Assembly: GCF_003315345.1 (NCBI RefSeq)
Contig: NZ_QNRO01000016.1
Location: forward strand, 29,693-93,692
Origin: Marinobacter pelagius
GTDB taxonomy: Bacteria; Pseudomonadota; Gammaproteobacteria; Pseudomonadales; Oleiphilaceae
Length of the DNA: 64,000 nucleotides
Direction: 5' to 3'
Below are positions 20,238 to 31,402 of this stretch, one piece after another; position 1 is the first letter of the stretch, and every line of letters starts with the position of its first letter. The translations under genes and the position numbers were made by a program. The notes beneath the pieces are model-generated. The model was not told where the DNA came from, searched no databases, and worked only from the letters and a program-made list of their open reading frames with translations.

Positions 20238-20687
20238 ATGGCACAGAGAACCACTGAAATCATTGTTGGCCTGTTCATGATTGCGGGCCTGGCGGCATTG
20301 CTGGTGCTGGCGCTTCAGGTCAGCGGGCTGTCCCCCAAGGCCGCCGAGCGCACCTATACCCTGTACGCCAATTTCAACGATACCGGGGGGCTGACGCCCC
20401 GGGGCAAGGTGTCCATGGCGGGGGTGACGGTTGGCAGTATCGAATCCATTTCCCTCGACAAGGAAACCTTCCAGGCCCGGGTGAAAATGTCGATCCATGC
20501 CGAGGTGGACAACATTCCCGCCGACAGTTCCGCAGTAATACGTACATCCGGACTGCTTGGTGAGCAGTACATTGATATATCAATCGGTGCGGATATGGAA
20601 TCGCTCCAGCCGGGCGATACGTTCTATTCCACCCAGTCGGCCATGAACCTTGAGCGGCTGATCAGTAACTTTGCTTCCGGCAAATGA
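20238..20687 (+). CDS. mlaD: MlaD, MCE-domain lipid-binding subunit
   Basis: MlaD is a membrane-anchored MCE protein (149 residues) that forms the hexameric lipid-binding ring. It has one N-terminal membrane helix (residues 8-28) and an MCE domain (YANFNDTGGLTPRGKVSMAGV...IRTSGLLGEQYIDI). Confidence 0.96.
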   Translation: MAQRTTEIIVGLFMIAGLAALLVLALQVSGLSPKAAERTYTLYANFNDTGGLTPRGKVSMAGVTVGSIESISLDKETFQARVKMSIHAEVDNIPADSSAVIRTSGLLGEQYIDISIGADMESLQPGDTFYSTQSAMNLERLISNFASGK

Positions 20688-20728
20688 ATGCCGGAGCGCT
20701 TACCAAACAGAGATAGCGGGAGATCCTG

Positions 20729-21382
20729 ATGGTTGCTTTGACCCAACGACTTTTCCTGGCGTTGGCCCTGGTGGTTGCAACGGTTGCCCAGGCGCAGGCG
20801 GGGCAGGCCGAAGAGTTGCGCGAATACGTGGACGTGAACACCCAGAAGCTGGTGGAGAAACTCAATGCGGAGCGCGGCCTCTACGAGAAGGATCCCGAGG
20901 CTTTCTATCAGAGCATGGACGAGGCCCTGACTGATTTCGTGGATTTCCGTCGCATTGCGGCCCGCGTTATGGGGCGTTATGCCCGCCAGACTACCCCTGA
21001 GCAGCGCGACGAATTTGTCGAGAAATTCAAACGCAGCCTGTTTGACAGCTACGCGAAGGCTCTGGTCGATGCTGAGGACTTTCAGATCAACGTCCAGGAC
21101 GCCACCATTTTGCCGCGCAACGAGGATCGGGCCTCCGTGGAGCTGGAAGTCATCAGCTCATCCGGCAACCGCTACCCCGTGGTCTACTCGATGTACCGGA
21201 ACGACCAGGGTCGGTGGCTGATGGAAAACGTGATTGTTGAGGGTGTGAACATCGGCCTGGCCTTCCGCGACCGTTTCAGTCAGGAAATGGAACAGAATCG
21301 GGGCCAGATCCAGGCTGTGATCGACGGCTGGAGCGATGCCGCCAAGGCAATTGATCTGGAAGGGGATGCGGACAAATCATGA
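20729..21382 (+). CDS. mlaC: MlaC periplasmic phospholipid-binding protein
   Basis: MlaC ferries phospholipid between MlaA and MlaFEDB. A signal peptide (cleavage after AQA, about residue 24) precedes the Tol-Tol-Ttg2/MlaC domain (FVDFRRIAARVMGRYARQTT). It is 217 residues long. The mlaC stop overlaps the mlaB start by four bases. Confidence 0.96.
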   Translation: MVALTQRLFLALALVVATVAQAQAGQAEELREYVDVNTQKLVEKLNAERGLYEKDPEAFYQSMDEALTDFVDFRRIAARVMGRYARQTTPEQRDEFVEKFKRSLFDSYAKALVDAEDFQINVQDATILPRNEDRASVELEVISSSGNRYPVVYSMYRNDQGRWLMENVIVEGVNIGLAFRDRFSQEMEQNRGQIQAVIDGWSDAAKAIDLEGDADKS

Positions 21383-21687
21383 GTCCCTCCGCACCACGCG
21401 CCGAGCTCCGGGATGGTGAAATGATCGTGACCGGTGAGGTGGACGCCTCGTCGGTCATCGGGCTTCGCCAGCAGGGGGAGCAGCTGATCTCCGGTATCAA
21501 CGACGGCCTCGTGGTCGATGTCTCCGGTCTTGAAACCGCCCACAGTGTGGTTCTCTCCATGATGCTTTGCTGGGAGCGGCTTGCCAGGAAACAGGGCATC
21601 GACCTGAGTTTTCGTGGCATCAATGGCCGCCTGGCCTCACTGGCATCACTGAGTAATCTGAGTGCCCAGCTGACCCGCGCCGACTAA
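21379..21687 (+). CDS. mlaB: MlaB STAS-domain regulator of MlaF
   Basis: MlaB is a small cytoplasmic STAS protein (102 residues) that binds MlaF and is needed for its ATPase assembly. The STAS core VVDVSGLETAHSVVLSMML is visible. It is translationally coupled to mlaC. Confidence 0.93.
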   Translation: MSPSAPRAELRDGEMIVTGEVDASSVIGLRQQGEQLISGINDGLVVDVSGLETAHSVVLSMMLCWERLARKQGIDLSFRGINGRLASLASLSNLSAQLTRAD

Positions 21688-21736
21688 TTGGTTACAATCT
21701 CGCCCCTGATTTTTCCAAAACACCCGAGGATAGTTT

Positions 21737-23270
<1,534 letters not shown>

Positions 23271-23299
23271 CAGACACAGACGGGAAACCGGAAGGACGC

Positions 23300-23947
23300 A
23301 TGACAGATTCCATCACCATCGCCTTGTCGAAGGGACGAATCCTCGAAGAAACCCTGCCGCTGCTGGCGGAAGCCGGCATCGAGCTGGTGGACGACGTGAA
23401 GAAGTCCCGCAAGCTGGTGTTTCCGACCACCGATCCGGATGTTCGCGTACTGATCATCCGCGCCACCGACGTGCCGACCTATGTCCAGTACGGCGGTGCG
23501 GACCTGGGTGTCACCGGCAAGGATGTGCTGATGGAGCACGGCGCGGAAGGCCTGTACGAGCCCCTGGACCTGAACATCTCCCGCTGCCGCCTGATGACCG
23601 CCGGCCCGAAGGGCCAGACGCCCCCGAACGGCCGCATCAAGGTCGCCACCAAGTTCGTCAACCTGGCTCGAAGGTACTATTCCGCCCAGGGTCGCCAGGC
23701 CGATATCATCAAGCTCTACGGCGCAATGGAACTGGCCCCGATCCTCGGCCTGGCCGATGAGATCGTCGATATCGTGGATACCGGCAATACCCTGAAAGCC
23801 AACGGCCTCGAAGCTCGAGACCTGATTGAAAACATCAGCAGCCGGTTGGTGGTGAATCGGGCGTCCATGAAGATGAAACATGGGCGGATTAACCCCATAA
23901 TTGAGAAAATGGCCGCAGCTGTAGAGAAGCGCCGCGAGAAAAAGTAG
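23300..23947 (+). CDS. hisG: HisG, ATP phosphoribosyltransferase (short form)
   Basis: HisG is the first enzyme of histidine synthesis. At 215 residues it is the short form, which needs the regulatory subunit HisZ, not seen in this window. [15 protein letters not shown] and the PRPP loop [14 protein letters not shown] are intact. The last base of the TAG stop is also the first G of a palindrome copy (23947-23976), so the repeat abuts the reading frame. Confidence 0.96.
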   Translation: MTDSITIALSKGRILEETLPLLAEAGIELVDDVKKSRKLVFPTTDPDVRVLIIRATDVPTYVQYGGADLGVTGKDVLMEHGAEGLYEPLDLNISRCRLMTAGPKGQTPPNGRIKVATKFVNLARRYYSAQGRQADIIKLYGAMELAPILGLADEIVDIVDTGNTLKANGLEARDLIENISSRLVVNRASMKMKHGRINPIIEKMAAAVEKRREKK

Positions 23948-24070
23948 GGGTCAGATGAAAGCGTTCATCTGACCCCGGTAGTTCACCCCAGGGGTCTGAA
24001 GAAAACCTTCTTCTGACCCCGAGGTACCGACAAAAAGCTAGGGGTCTGAAGAAAGCTTTCTTCTGACCCC
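23947..24070. repeat. GGGGTC palindrome cluster D (3 copies) between hisG and hisD
   Basis: The copies are at 23947-23976 (P: fully paired, starting on the last base of the hisG stop), 23991-24020 (F) and 24041-24070 (F). The cluster lies inside what should be a his operon. Confidence 0.95.
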
Positions 24071-24129
24071 GGTAATTCCGTCACCACAGCAAAACCAAAG
24101 CAATGTCCTCCTGAAGCAGGAAAGATGAA

Positions 24130-25437
24130 ATGACCGACGTAACCATCAAACGACTGAACGCCTCCCAAAGCGACTTCGACAGCGCACTGGCCAAACTCCT
24201 GGCCTGGGACGACAGCGTGGATCATCAGGTGAATGAGTCGGTGCGTCACATCCTGCACGAAGTCAAAACCCGCGGAGATCAGGCGGTTCTCGAATTCACC
24301 GAGAAGTTCGACCGCCTGGCAGTCGGCTCGGTAGCCGAACTGGAAATGGGCAAGGATCGACTCCAGAAAAGCCTGGACGCCATCCCCCAGGACCAGCGCG
24401 AGGCTTTGGAAAAGGCAGCTGAACGGATCCGCGATTACCACGAACGCCAGGACCAGAAATCCTGGCAATACCAGGACCGGGACGGCACTATCCTCGGCCA
24501 GAAGGTAACCCCACTGGACCGCGCCGGACTCTACGTGCCCGGTGGCAAGGCAGCCTATCCGTCCTCGGTGCTGATGAATGCCATCCCGGCAAAAGTGGCC
24601 GGCGTCAGCGAAGTGATCATGGTGGTCCCCACGCCAGACGGCGTAGTCAACGACATGGTCCTGGCCGCCGCCGCCATTGCCGGCGTAGACCGGGTCTTCA
24701 CTGTCGGCGGAGCCCAGGCAGTCGGCGCACTGGCTTACGGAACGGAAACTATTCCTTCGGTCGACAAGATCGTGGGCCCGGGCAACATCTTCGTGGCTAC
24801 GGCCAAGCGGGAGGTGTTCGGCGTCGTCGGCATCGACATGATCGCGGGGCCGTCCGAAATCCTGGTCATCTCCGACGGCAAGACCGATCCGGACTGGATT
24901 GCCATGGACCTGTTCTCCCAGGCCGAGCACGACGAACAGGCCCAGAGCATCCTGATCAGCCCGGATTCGGAATTCCTGGATGCCGTGGAGGCCAGCATCA
25001 ACAAACTGCTGCCGACCATGGAGCGGGCCGACATCATCCGCACCTCCATGGCCGACCGCGCCGCTCTGATTCAGGTGGCAGACCTCAAGGAAGCGGCTGA
25101 CGTGTCCAACCGGATCGCCCCGGAACACCTCGAGCTGTCCGTCGAAGACCCACAAGCCATGCTGGACGACATCCGCCACGCCGGCGCCATCTTCATGGGT
25201 CGATACACCGCCGAAGCCCTGGGCGACTACTGCGCCGGCCCGAACCACGTGCTGCCCACCAGCGGCACCGCACGGTTCTCCTCGCCACTGGGCGTATACG
25301 ACTTCCAGAAGCGCTCGTCCATCATCGGCTTCAGCGCCGATGGCGCCGATCGCATGGGCCGAGTAGCCTCCGTCCTGGCAAGAGGCGAAGGCCTAACCGC
25401 CCACGCCCGCTCGGCGGAGTACCGTATCAAGGATTAA
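24130..25437 (+). CDS. hisD: HisD, histidinol dehydrogenase
   Basis: HisD is the zinc-dependent enzyme (435 residues) for the last two oxidations of histidine synthesis. [16 protein letters not shown] and the zinc/catalytic region [12 protein letters not shown] are present, as are IAPEHLELS and [21 protein letters not shown] lies upstream of the ATG. It is separated from hisG by three palindromes and from hisC by two palindromes plus a long inverted-repeat element. Confidence 0.97.
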   Translation: MTDVTIKRLNASQSDFDSALAKLLAWDDSVDHQVNESVRHILHEVKTRGDQAVLEFTEKFDRLAVGSVAELEMGKDRLQKSLDAIPQDQREALEKAAERIRDYHERQDQKSWQYQDRDGTILGQKVTPLDRAGLYVPGGKAAYPSSVLMNAIPAKVAGVSEVIMVVPTPDGVVNDMVLAAAAIAGVDRVFTVGGAQAVGALAYGTETIPSVDKIVGPGNIFVATAKREVFGVVGIDMIAGPSEILVISDGKTDPDWIAMDLFSQAEHDEQAQSILISPDSEFLDAVEASINKLLPTMERADIIRTSMADRAALIQVADLKEAADVSNRIAPEHLELSVEDPQAMLDDIRHAGAIFMGRYTAEALGDYCAGPNHVLPTSGTARFSSPLGVYDFQKRSSIIGFSADGADRMGRVASVLARGEGLTAHARSAEYRIKD

Positions 25438-25471
25438 CCGAGGTCAGATGGACCTCCCGGGTCTGAACTCA

Positions 25472-25549
25472 GGGGTCTGATGAAAACCTTCATCTGACCC
25501 CATGTTCAAACCAAACTCCGGGGTCTGAAGAACGCCTTCTCCTGACCCC
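25472..25549. repeat. GGGGTC palindrome cluster E (2 copies)
   Basis: The copies are at 25472-25501 (F) and 25520-25549 (F; the right arm has C instead of T at one inner position). A decayed fragment (GGTCAGATGGACC...GGGTCTGAACTC) lies at 25441-25470. Confidence 0.92.
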
Positions 25550-25567
25550 ATTTTCACGAAGTTTGCA

Positions 25568-25677
25568 GGCAGGTGGGCAAGGCTCCGCCCGGGAATGTAG
25601 AGGGCCACGGATGGCCCGAAACAAGCGCACAGGGATGTGCTTGTAGCGGTTCCCGGGCGGAGCCTTGCCCACCTGCC
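25568..25677. repeat. Long inverted-repeat element 1 with two GGA-loop hairpins
   Basis: Perfect 27-bp inverted arms (25568-25594 and 25651-25677) surround a 56-bp core. The core holds two small hairpins in the + direction: GGCCACGGATGGCC and GCACAGGGATGTGC. Both expose GGA in the loop, and ACAGGGATGT matches the selected high-affinity CsrA/RsmA site as I recall it. The element ends 18 bp before the hisC ATG, so it would form the hisC leader. Related elements lie at 26768-26956 and 27985-28102. Confidence 0.85.
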
Positions 25678-25695
25678 GTCAACTCGGAGTCAAGA

Positions 25696-26748
25696 ATGAG
25701 CAAATTCTGGAGCCCCCTGGTAAACGACCTGGTCCCCTACGTCCCGGGCGAACAGCCAAAGATGGCAAACCTGGTCAAGCTCAACACCAACGAAAACCCC
25801 TTCGGCCCGTCACCGAAGGTCATCGAAGCCATCCAGGCCGAACTGAACGACAACCTCCGCCTCTACCCGGACCCGGAAGGCGAAGCCCTGCGCCAGACCA
25901 TCGCGGACTATCACAAGGTCCAGCCGGAGCAGGTATTCCTGGGCAACGGCTCCGACGAAGTACTGGCCCACATCTTCTACGCCCTGTTCCAGCACGGCGA
26001 ACCGATCCTGTTCCCGGACGTGACCTACAGCTTCTACCCGGTTTACTGTGGCCTCTATAACATAGAGGGCAAGCCGGTACCGCTGACCGAGAGCTTCGAG
26101 ATCAACCCGGAGGACTACCGGCAGCCCAACGGCGGCGTCATCTTCCCGAATCCGAATGCCCCCACTGGCCGCTACCTGCCACTGGAACAAGTAGAAGCGG
26201 TCGTCCAGGCCAACCCGGATCGCGTGGTCGTGGTCGACGAAGCCTACGTGGACTTTGGCGGCGAGAGCGCCATCACCCTCGTGGACAAGTATCCGAACCT
26301 GCTCGTCAGCCAGACCCTCTCCAAGGCCCGTTCCCTGGCAGGCTTGCGTGTCGGTCTCGCCATTGGCCACAAGGATCTGATCGAAGCCCTCAATCGCGTC
26401 AAGAACAGCTTCAACAGTTACCCCCTGGACCGACTGGCCCTGGCCGGTGCGAAAGCGGCTTATGAAGACGAAGCCTGGTTCCGGAAGTGCTGCGATGGTG
26501 TCATCACTGAGCGGGAGCGTGTGACCGAAGCTCTGGAAGGCTTGGGCTTTGAAGTTCTGCCCTCCAAAGCCAATTTCGTCTTCGCCCGCCACAAGGAACA
26601 ATCCGGCGAAGCGCTGGCCAAAGGCCTTAGAGAGCAGGGCATTATCGTCCGGCACTTCAATAAGCCCCGAATTAGTGACTTCTTGCGTATCACAATTGGA
26701 ACATCCGAGCAGAATGATGCCTTGATCAAGGGGCTTCAGTCTCTCTAG
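25696..26748 (+). CDS. hisC: HisC, histidinol-phosphate aminotransferase
   Basis: HisC is a PLP-dependent aminotransferase (350 residues) of histidine synthesis. The substrate motif [38 protein letters not shown] and the PLP-lysine motif [15 protein letters not shown] are present. ATG 25696 follows CGGAG; an in-frame start at 25573 lies inside the inverted-repeat element and was rejected. The gene is flanked by long inverted-repeat elements on both sides. Confidence 0.95.
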   Translation: MSKFWSPLVNDLVPYVPGEQPKMANLVKLNTNENPFGPSPKVIEAIQAELNDNLRLYPDPEGEALRQTIADYHKVQPEQVFLGNGSDEVLAHIFYALFQHGEPILFPDVTYSFYPVYCGLYNIEGKPVPLTESFEINPEDYRQPNGGVIFPNPNAPTGRYLPLEQVEAVVQANPDRVVVVDEAYVDFGGESAITLVDKYPNLLVSQTLSKARSLAGLRVGLAIGHKDLIEALNRVKNSFNSYPLDRLALAGAKAAYEDEAWFRKCCDGVITERERVTEALEGLGFEVLPSKANFVFARHKEQSGEALAKGLREQGIIVRHFNKPRISDFLRITIGTSEQNDALIKGLQSL

Positions 26749-26767
26749 CCTTCCTGGTATGCGGGTA

Positions 26768-26956
26768 GCGCAGGGCAGGACTGACGCTCCGGGAACCGCT
26801 ACGAGCACCCCTCCGGGGTCCAGCCAGCAATCACAGATTGCTGTCGCTCAGCGGCATATGAAGCTTCGCTTCATGGGCATTTGCTTCGCCCATGTGCGCT
26901 TGTTTCAGGCCATCCATGGCCTTCAACATTCCCGGAGCGTCAGTCCTGCCCCGCGC
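26768..26956. repeat. Long inverted-repeat element 2 (expanded core)
   Basis: The 28-bp arms at 26768-26795 and 26929-26956 are complementary except for one base. Read on the minus strand, the core begins like element 1 (GGCCATGGATGGCC followed by GAAACAAGCGCAC) and ends with TAGCGGTTCCC. The second GGA hairpin is replaced by an insertion of several further small hairpins (ATGGGC/GCCCAT, GAAGC/GCTTC, AGCAATC/GATTGCT, ACCCC-GGA-GGGGT). It lies between hisC and the Nif3-like gene. Confidence 0.8.
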
Positions 26957-27044
26957 ACTCAGAATCCGGGGGTATAGTCTTCCCGAATCGAATTGAGGTA
27001 ATACCAGTCCGATACCAAACTGGCACAGTCTTCAGGAGCAGCCC

Positions 27045-27788
27045 ATGGCAAATAGAAACGAGATTCTTGGCAAAATCAACGAATGGCTCCAACCCGAAAA
27101 CTTCCAGGACTACAGCCCGAACGGCCTCCAGGTCGAGGGCAAGGACGAAATCAACACCATCGTCACCGGCGTAACCGCATCGAAGGCATTGATCGAAGCC
27201 GCCATCGATGCCAACGCCGACATGATCCTCGTCCACCATGGCTACTTCTGGAAAGGCGAGGACCAGCGCATCCGTGGCATGAAGCGCGAGCGCCTGAAGC
27301 AGCTGCTGGACCACGACATCAACCTGGTCGCCTACCACCTCCCGCTGGACGACCATCCGGAGTATGGCAACAACCGCCAACTGGCCGACGTCCTCGACAT
27401 TAAGAACCCGCGCCCGCTGGGCGGCCTGGTCTGGGAAGGTGAACTGCAAGAACCGATGACCCCGGAACAATTCGGCCTGCACATCGCCAGAAAGCTCCAC
27501 CGCGAGCCGCTATGGGTGGGTGAGGGAAAACATGAGATCAAGCGGGTAGGCTGGTGCACCGGCGCTGCGCAGGGCTTCATCAACATTGCCCTGGATGCCG
27601 GTTTGGACGCCTATATCAGTGGGGAAATATCTGAGCCGACGACTCATACTGCGCGGGAGTGTGGTATCCATTATTTTGCCGCTGGTCACCATGCCACTGA
27701 GCGTTACGGTGTGCAGGCACTTGGGAAGGCGTTGGAAAAGGAATTTGGTGTAAAACACCAGTTCATCGATTGCGATAACCCGGTGTGA
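27045..27788 (+). CDS. Nif3-like dinuclear metal centre protein (YbgI type)
   Basis: This is a Nif3/YbgI/GTP-cyclohydrolase-I-type-2 family protein of 247 residues, which forms toroidal hexamers with a dinuclear metal site. The metal ligands are visible in MILVHHGYFW, VAYHLPLDDH and the C-terminal HYFAAGHHATERYG motif. The exact biological role of the family is unsettled. It stands alone between two long inverted-repeat elements. Confidence 0.92.
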   Translation: MANRNEILGKINEWLQPENFQDYSPNGLQVEGKDEINTIVTGVTASKALIEAAIDANADMILVHHGYFWKGEDQRIRGMKRERLKQLLDHDINLVAYHLPLDDHPEYGNNRQLADVLDIKNPRPLGGLVWEGELQEPMTPEQFGLHIARKLHREPLWVGEGKHEIKRVGWCTGAAQGFINIALDAGLDAYISGEISEPTTHTARECGIHYFAAGHHATERYGVQALGKALEKEFGVKHQFIDCDNPV

Positions 27789-27811
27789 TTTGAACGTGGA
27801 GTCATGAAAAT

Positions 27812-27947
27812 GGGGTCAGAAGAAGGCTTTCTTCAGACCCCGGTGCTTGCGCCAGTCTGCTTCGAAAAACCAAACCACCAAGGGAAATGGTTTTCCCCGG
27901 AGTCAAAATCTTCCCCTGGGGTCAGATGAAAGCTTTCATCTGACCCC
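27812..27947. repeat. GGGGTC palindrome cluster F (2 copies)
   Basis: The copies are at 27812-27841 (R) and 27918-27947 (P, fully paired). Together with the long element at 27985-28102 they fill the 354-bp convergent gap between the Nif3-like gene and zapG. Confidence 0.95.
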
Positions 27948-27984
27948 AACTTCATCCGATGAAGCGAATAGCAACCAAGTCGGA

Positions 27985-28102
27985 TTGAGCGGGTGGGGCT
28001 ATGGCTCCCAAAACTGTGCGGAGCCAAGGATGGCGGAGCTCAAGCGCCACAGGGATGTGCCGCAAGGAGCGGGTTTTGGGAGCCATAGCCCCACCCGCTC
28101 AA
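27985..28102. repeat. Long inverted-repeat element 3 with two GGA-loop hairpins
   Basis: Perfect 30-bp arms (27985-28014 and 28073-28102) differ completely in sequence from the arms of elements 1 and 2. The 58-bp core is related: hairpins GCCAAGGATGGC and CACAGGGATGTG lie in the same order and at similar spacing, ending in GGAGCGG. The element lies between the convergent Nif3-like and zapG genes. Confidence 0.85.
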
Positions 28103-28142
28103 CAAAACTCCGAACTCACAGTCTTCGAATAAAAAAGTAACT

Positions 28143-28589
28143 TCAAGCCTCAGAAGAAGCCTTCCGCTCCTTATCCAACCCGAAGTCCTCAGCCAGCGTC
28201 CCCTTAGCCTCCGGATCCTTCTTCGGCGCATAATCCCGCGGTGGCTCGGCCGGCGCGTCCTCGCGGACTTCCTCGAGGCGCTTCTTGGAAGTCTCCTGCT
28301 GAAGCTCCTCCATCCAGTCCTCATCATTGCACAGACGATTCGCGCCCCGGGCCATGTGCTGATTCACATCCCGGTAGGCATCATTGAACCGCCGAAGCAA
28401 ATGGGCTGACTCCATGAAGTGCTCATTTACCTGAGCCTGGTAACGAGTAAACTCGCTCCGCAGCTCATCAATCTGCTGCTCTGCACGGCGCTGCCGAAGA
28501 GTCTGTCCCTGACCGGAGCGGCCAACCAATACCCCGATGACAATGCCAACAACCAATGCGGCAATCGCTGCCAGAATCAGGTTCGTCAT
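28143..28589 (-). CDS. zapG: ZapG/YhcB (DUF1043) inner-membrane division-associated protein
   Basis: This is a DUF1043 protein of 148 residues: an N-terminal membrane helix (about 4-23), a long coiled coil (about 28-85) and a charged low-complexity tail. E. coli YhcB/ZapG is linked to cell division and envelope synthesis. It is divergent from zapE, another division gene, with 194 bp between them. Confidence 0.9.
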   Translation of the reverse strand: MTNLILAAIAALVVGIVIGVLVGRSGQGQTLRQRRAEQQIDELRSEFTRYQAQVNEHFMESAHLLRRFNDAYRDVNQHMARGANRLCNDEDWMEELQQETSKKRLEEVREDAPAEPPRDYAPKKDPEAKGTLAEDFGLDKERKASSEA

Positions 28590-28783
28590 ATGCTGTGTCG
28601 TCCTTTTAGCTAGAAATGAGCCAAGCCCTCAACGCAGTATAACGTGCCGGGGCGCTCCCCGCCCACGGTTACTGCCTGCAACAAACGTCGTATTGCCCCT
28701 GCGGCCGCTGCGAATGGCGAAAAATCCCGAAATAAGCGACAATACCGCGCCCAAATTCATGTCCAACTTCCGGGAATACCTCG

Positions 28784-29917
28784 ATGACAGCAGCGATGTC
28801 CTCCGAAACCAGTGCGAACCTGACTCCTTGGCAGCGGTACCTGAAGGATCTTGAACGCCCGGATTTTCACAAGGACCCGGCCCAGGAAGATGCGGTAAAG
28901 CGCCTGCAGGCACTGTACGACAAACTGGTCGAGGCTGAAAGTGAACGCAACAAGGCCATGGCCAAGCTTCGCCGCAAACTCAAGAAGGGCAGGGAAGAGC
29001 CGATCAAGGGTCTGTATTTCTGGGGTGGTGTCGGCCGCGGCAAGACCTACCTGATGGACACTTTTTTCGAGTCCCTGCCATTCGATCGCAAGATGCGGGT
29101 CCATTTTCACCGCTTCATGCAGCGGGTGCATAACGAACTCAAGGCCCTCAAAGGCGAGAAAAACCCTCTGGAACAGGTGTCGAAGAAGTTTGCCGACGAA
29201 ACCCGGGTTATCTGCTTCGATGAATTTTTCGTTTCCGACATCGGCGATGCCATGATCCTCGCCACCCTGATGGACGGCCTGTTCAGCCGGGGCGTGACCC
29301 TGGTGTGTACCTCCAACATCGTCCCGGATGGCCTTTACAAGGATGGCCTGCAGCGCCAGCGCTTCCTGCCGGCCATCGAACTGGTGAAGAAACACACCGA
29401 CGTCGTCAATGTCGACGGCGGTGTCGATTATCGCCTCCGGACCCTGGAACAGGCGGAACTCTATCACTGCCCGCTGGACGATCAGGCCGACATCAGCCTG
29501 CGCGAAAGCTTCGACCGCCTTGCGGTGGAGGCCGGCAAGCACAGCAAAACCATGGAAATCAACGGCCGCAAGATCCCGGCCCAGGCCCACGCCGACGACG
29601 TGGTGTGGTTCGACTTCGTCGACGTCTGCGATGGCCCGCGCTCCCAGAACGACTACATCGAAATGGCCCGCCAGTTTCACGCCATCATCGTCAGCAACGT
29701 GCCCGTCCTCGGAGGCGACAAAGACGACCAGGCCCGCCGCTTCATCAACATGATCGACGAGTTCTACGACCGCAACGTCAAAGTCATCATCTCCGCGGCA
29801 GCGCCCATAACTGAACTCTACGCCGGCGGCCGCCTCAGCTTCGAATTCGAACGCACCGAATCCCGGCTGCTGGAGATGCAGTCCCACGAATATCTGGAGG
29901 CGCCGCACAAGCCCTGA
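28784..29917 (+). CDS. zapE: ZapE, division-associated AAA-type ATPase
   Basis: ZapE (AFG1-like ATPase, 377 residues) modulates Z-ring stability late in division. Walker A is WGGVGRGKTYLMD, Walker B VICFDEFFVSDI, and CTSNIVPDGLYKDGLQRQRFLPAI is a family signature. A second in-frame ATG lies at 28796; either may be used. The stop is 10 bp before a palindrome cluster. Confidence 0.95.
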   Translation: MTAAMSSETSANLTPWQRYLKDLERPDFHKDPAQEDAVKRLQALYDKLVEAESERNKAMAKLRRKLKKGREEPIKGLYFWGGVGRGKTYLMDTFFESLPFDRKMRVHFHRFMQRVHNELKALKGEKNPLEQVSKKFADETRVICFDEFFVSDIGDAMILATLMDGLFSRGVTLVCTSNIVPDGLYKDGLQRQRFLPAIELVKKHTDVVNVDGGVDYRLRTLEQAELYHCPLDDQADISLRESFDRLAVEAGKHSKTMEINGRKIPAQAHADDVVWFDFVDVCDGPRSQNDYIEMARQFHAIIVSNVPVLGGDKDDQARRFINMIDEFYDRNVKVIISAAAPITELYAGGRLSFEFERTESRLLEMQSHEYLEAPHKP

Positions 29918-29926
29918 GCCGGGGAA

Positions 29927-30158
29927 GGGGTCTGAAGAACTTCGTTCTTCTGACCCCATCCTAGAACCTGCCCCCCGAGCCAAACCACGAACACGGGGTC
30001 AGAAGAAAGCTTTCTTCAGACCCCACTTTAAAGCCCAACTTTGGGGTCTGATCTCAACTCAGGGGTCTGAAGAACTTCGTTCTTCTGACCCCATGTTCAA
30101 CCAACCCCCAAATCAAAAAATTAAAAAAGGGGTCAGATGAAGGCTTTCATCAGACCCC
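29927..30158. repeat. GGGGTC palindrome cluster G (4 copies plus a half copy)
   Basis: The copies are at 29927-29957 (F, 31 bp), 29995-30024 (R), 30062-30092 (F, 31 bp) and 30129-30158 (R). A truncated left arm lies at 30043-30052. The two 31-bp copies share the loop GAAC-TTC-GTTC. They fill the gap between zapE and the thiolase. Confidence 0.95.
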
Positions 30159-30189
30159 AACCTAAATGAAACCGAGAGGTCCAACACCA

Positions 30190-31374
30190 ATGAGCAACGA
30201 CAACGTAGTAATAGTAAGCGGCGTCCGCACCCCCATGGGCGGCTTCATGGGCAGCCTGGCGGACGTCTCCGCCCCGGAACTCGGCGCACTCACAATCGCC
30301 GAAGCCGTCAAGCGCGCGGGCCTGCAGCCCGCGGACGTGCAGGAAGTCATCATGGGCAATGTTCTGCCCGCCGGCCTCAAACAGGGTCCGGCCCGTCAGG
30401 CGATGCGTCTGGCCGGTCTTCCGGACAACACCGGTGCCACCACCATCAACAAACTCTGCGGCTCCGGCATGAAAGCCGCGATGTTCGCCCACGACCTGAT
30501 CAAGGCCGGCAGCAACGACATCATGGTCGCCGGCGGCATGGAGAGCATGTCCAACGCGCCCTACGTGCTTCTGGGTGCCCGCAAAGGCTACCGCATGGGC
30601 CCCGGCCAGGCACCGCAAGACCACATGTTCCTGGATGGCCTCGAAGACGCCGAGACCGGTCGACTGATGGGTGCCTTCGCCCAGGACATGGCGGACAAGA
30701 AAGGCTACACCCGCGAGGAGATGGATGAGTACGCCATCCAATCCCTGATCCGCGCGAAGAAAGCCATCGAAGCAGGCCTGCTGAAAGAGGAAATCATCCC
30801 GGTGACCGTCAAGACCCGCAAAGGCGAGGTCGTCGTCGAGGATGACGAGCAGCCCCACAACGCCAACATCGATAAGATCCCGAGCCTGCGCCCGGCGTTC
30901 AAGAAAGATGGCACGGTAACCGCCGCCAACTCCTCTTCCATCTCCGACGGCGCCTCCGCACTGCTGCTGATGCGTGAATCCGAGGCCGAGAAGCGCGGCC
31001 TCAAGCCGCTGGCCCGGATTGTCGCCCACAGCACCCAGTCCCAGCACCCGTCCGAGTTCACCTGCGCACCGGTAGGGGCAATCGAGACCCTGTTCGCCAA
31101 AACCGGTTGGAGCAAGGAAGACGTCGACCTGTTCGAAATCAACGAAGCCTTCGCCATGGTCGCCATGATGCCAATCAAGGAACTGGGCCTGGATCCGGAA
31201 AAGGTCAACATCCACGGCGGCGCCTGCGCCCAGGGCCACCCCGTAGGCTCCACCGGCTCCCGCCTGCTGGTCACCCTGATGCACTCGCTCAAGCACTACG
31301 GCAAGAAAAAAGGCATTGCCGCCCTCTGCATCGGCGGCGGCGAAGCCACCGCCATGGCCATTGAAATGCTCTGA
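30190..31374 (+). CDS. Acetyl-CoA C-acetyltransferase (thiolase family)
   Basis: This is a thiolase of 394 residues that condenses or cleaves acyl-CoA. The nucleophilic Cys is residue 90 (NKLCGSGMKA), with NEAFA and the catalytic His in GGACAQGHPVGSTGS. The second Cys motif reads LCIGGGEATA, a little unlike the usual CIGGGQG. Length and motifs favour the degradative/biosynthetic acetoacetyl-CoA type (AtoB/PhaA), but chain-length preference cannot be told. GAGAGG precedes ATG 30190; an earlier ATG at 30166 lacks a ribosome-binding site. Confidence 0.88.
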   Translation: MSNDNVVIVSGVRTPMGGFMGSLADVSAPELGALTIAEAVKRAGLQPADVQEVIMGNVLPAGLKQGPARQAMRLAGLPDNTGATTINKLCGSGMKAAMFAHDLIKAGSNDIMVAGGMESMSNAPYVLLGARKGYRMGPGQAPQDHMFLDGLEDAETGRLMGAFAQDMADKKGYTREEMDEYAIQSLIRAKKAIEAGLLKEEIIPVTVKTRKGEVVVEDDEQPHNANIDKIPSLRPAFKKDGTVTAANSSSISDGASALLLMRESEAEKRGLKPLARIVAHSTQSQHPSEFTCAPVGAIETLFAKTGWSKEDVDLFEINEAFAMVAMMPIKELGLDPEKVNIHGGACAQGHPVGSTGSRLLVTLMHSLKHYGKKKGIAALCIGGGEATAMAIEML

Positions 31375-31402
31375 GGCAAACTCCGGGAGATGGTTCCAGA
31401 AC

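Noticed and set aside
25573..25695. N-terminal extension of hisC through the long inverted-repeat element
   Set aside because: The extra residues are encoded by the repeat arms, unlike any HisC; ATG 25696 has its own ribosome-binding site.
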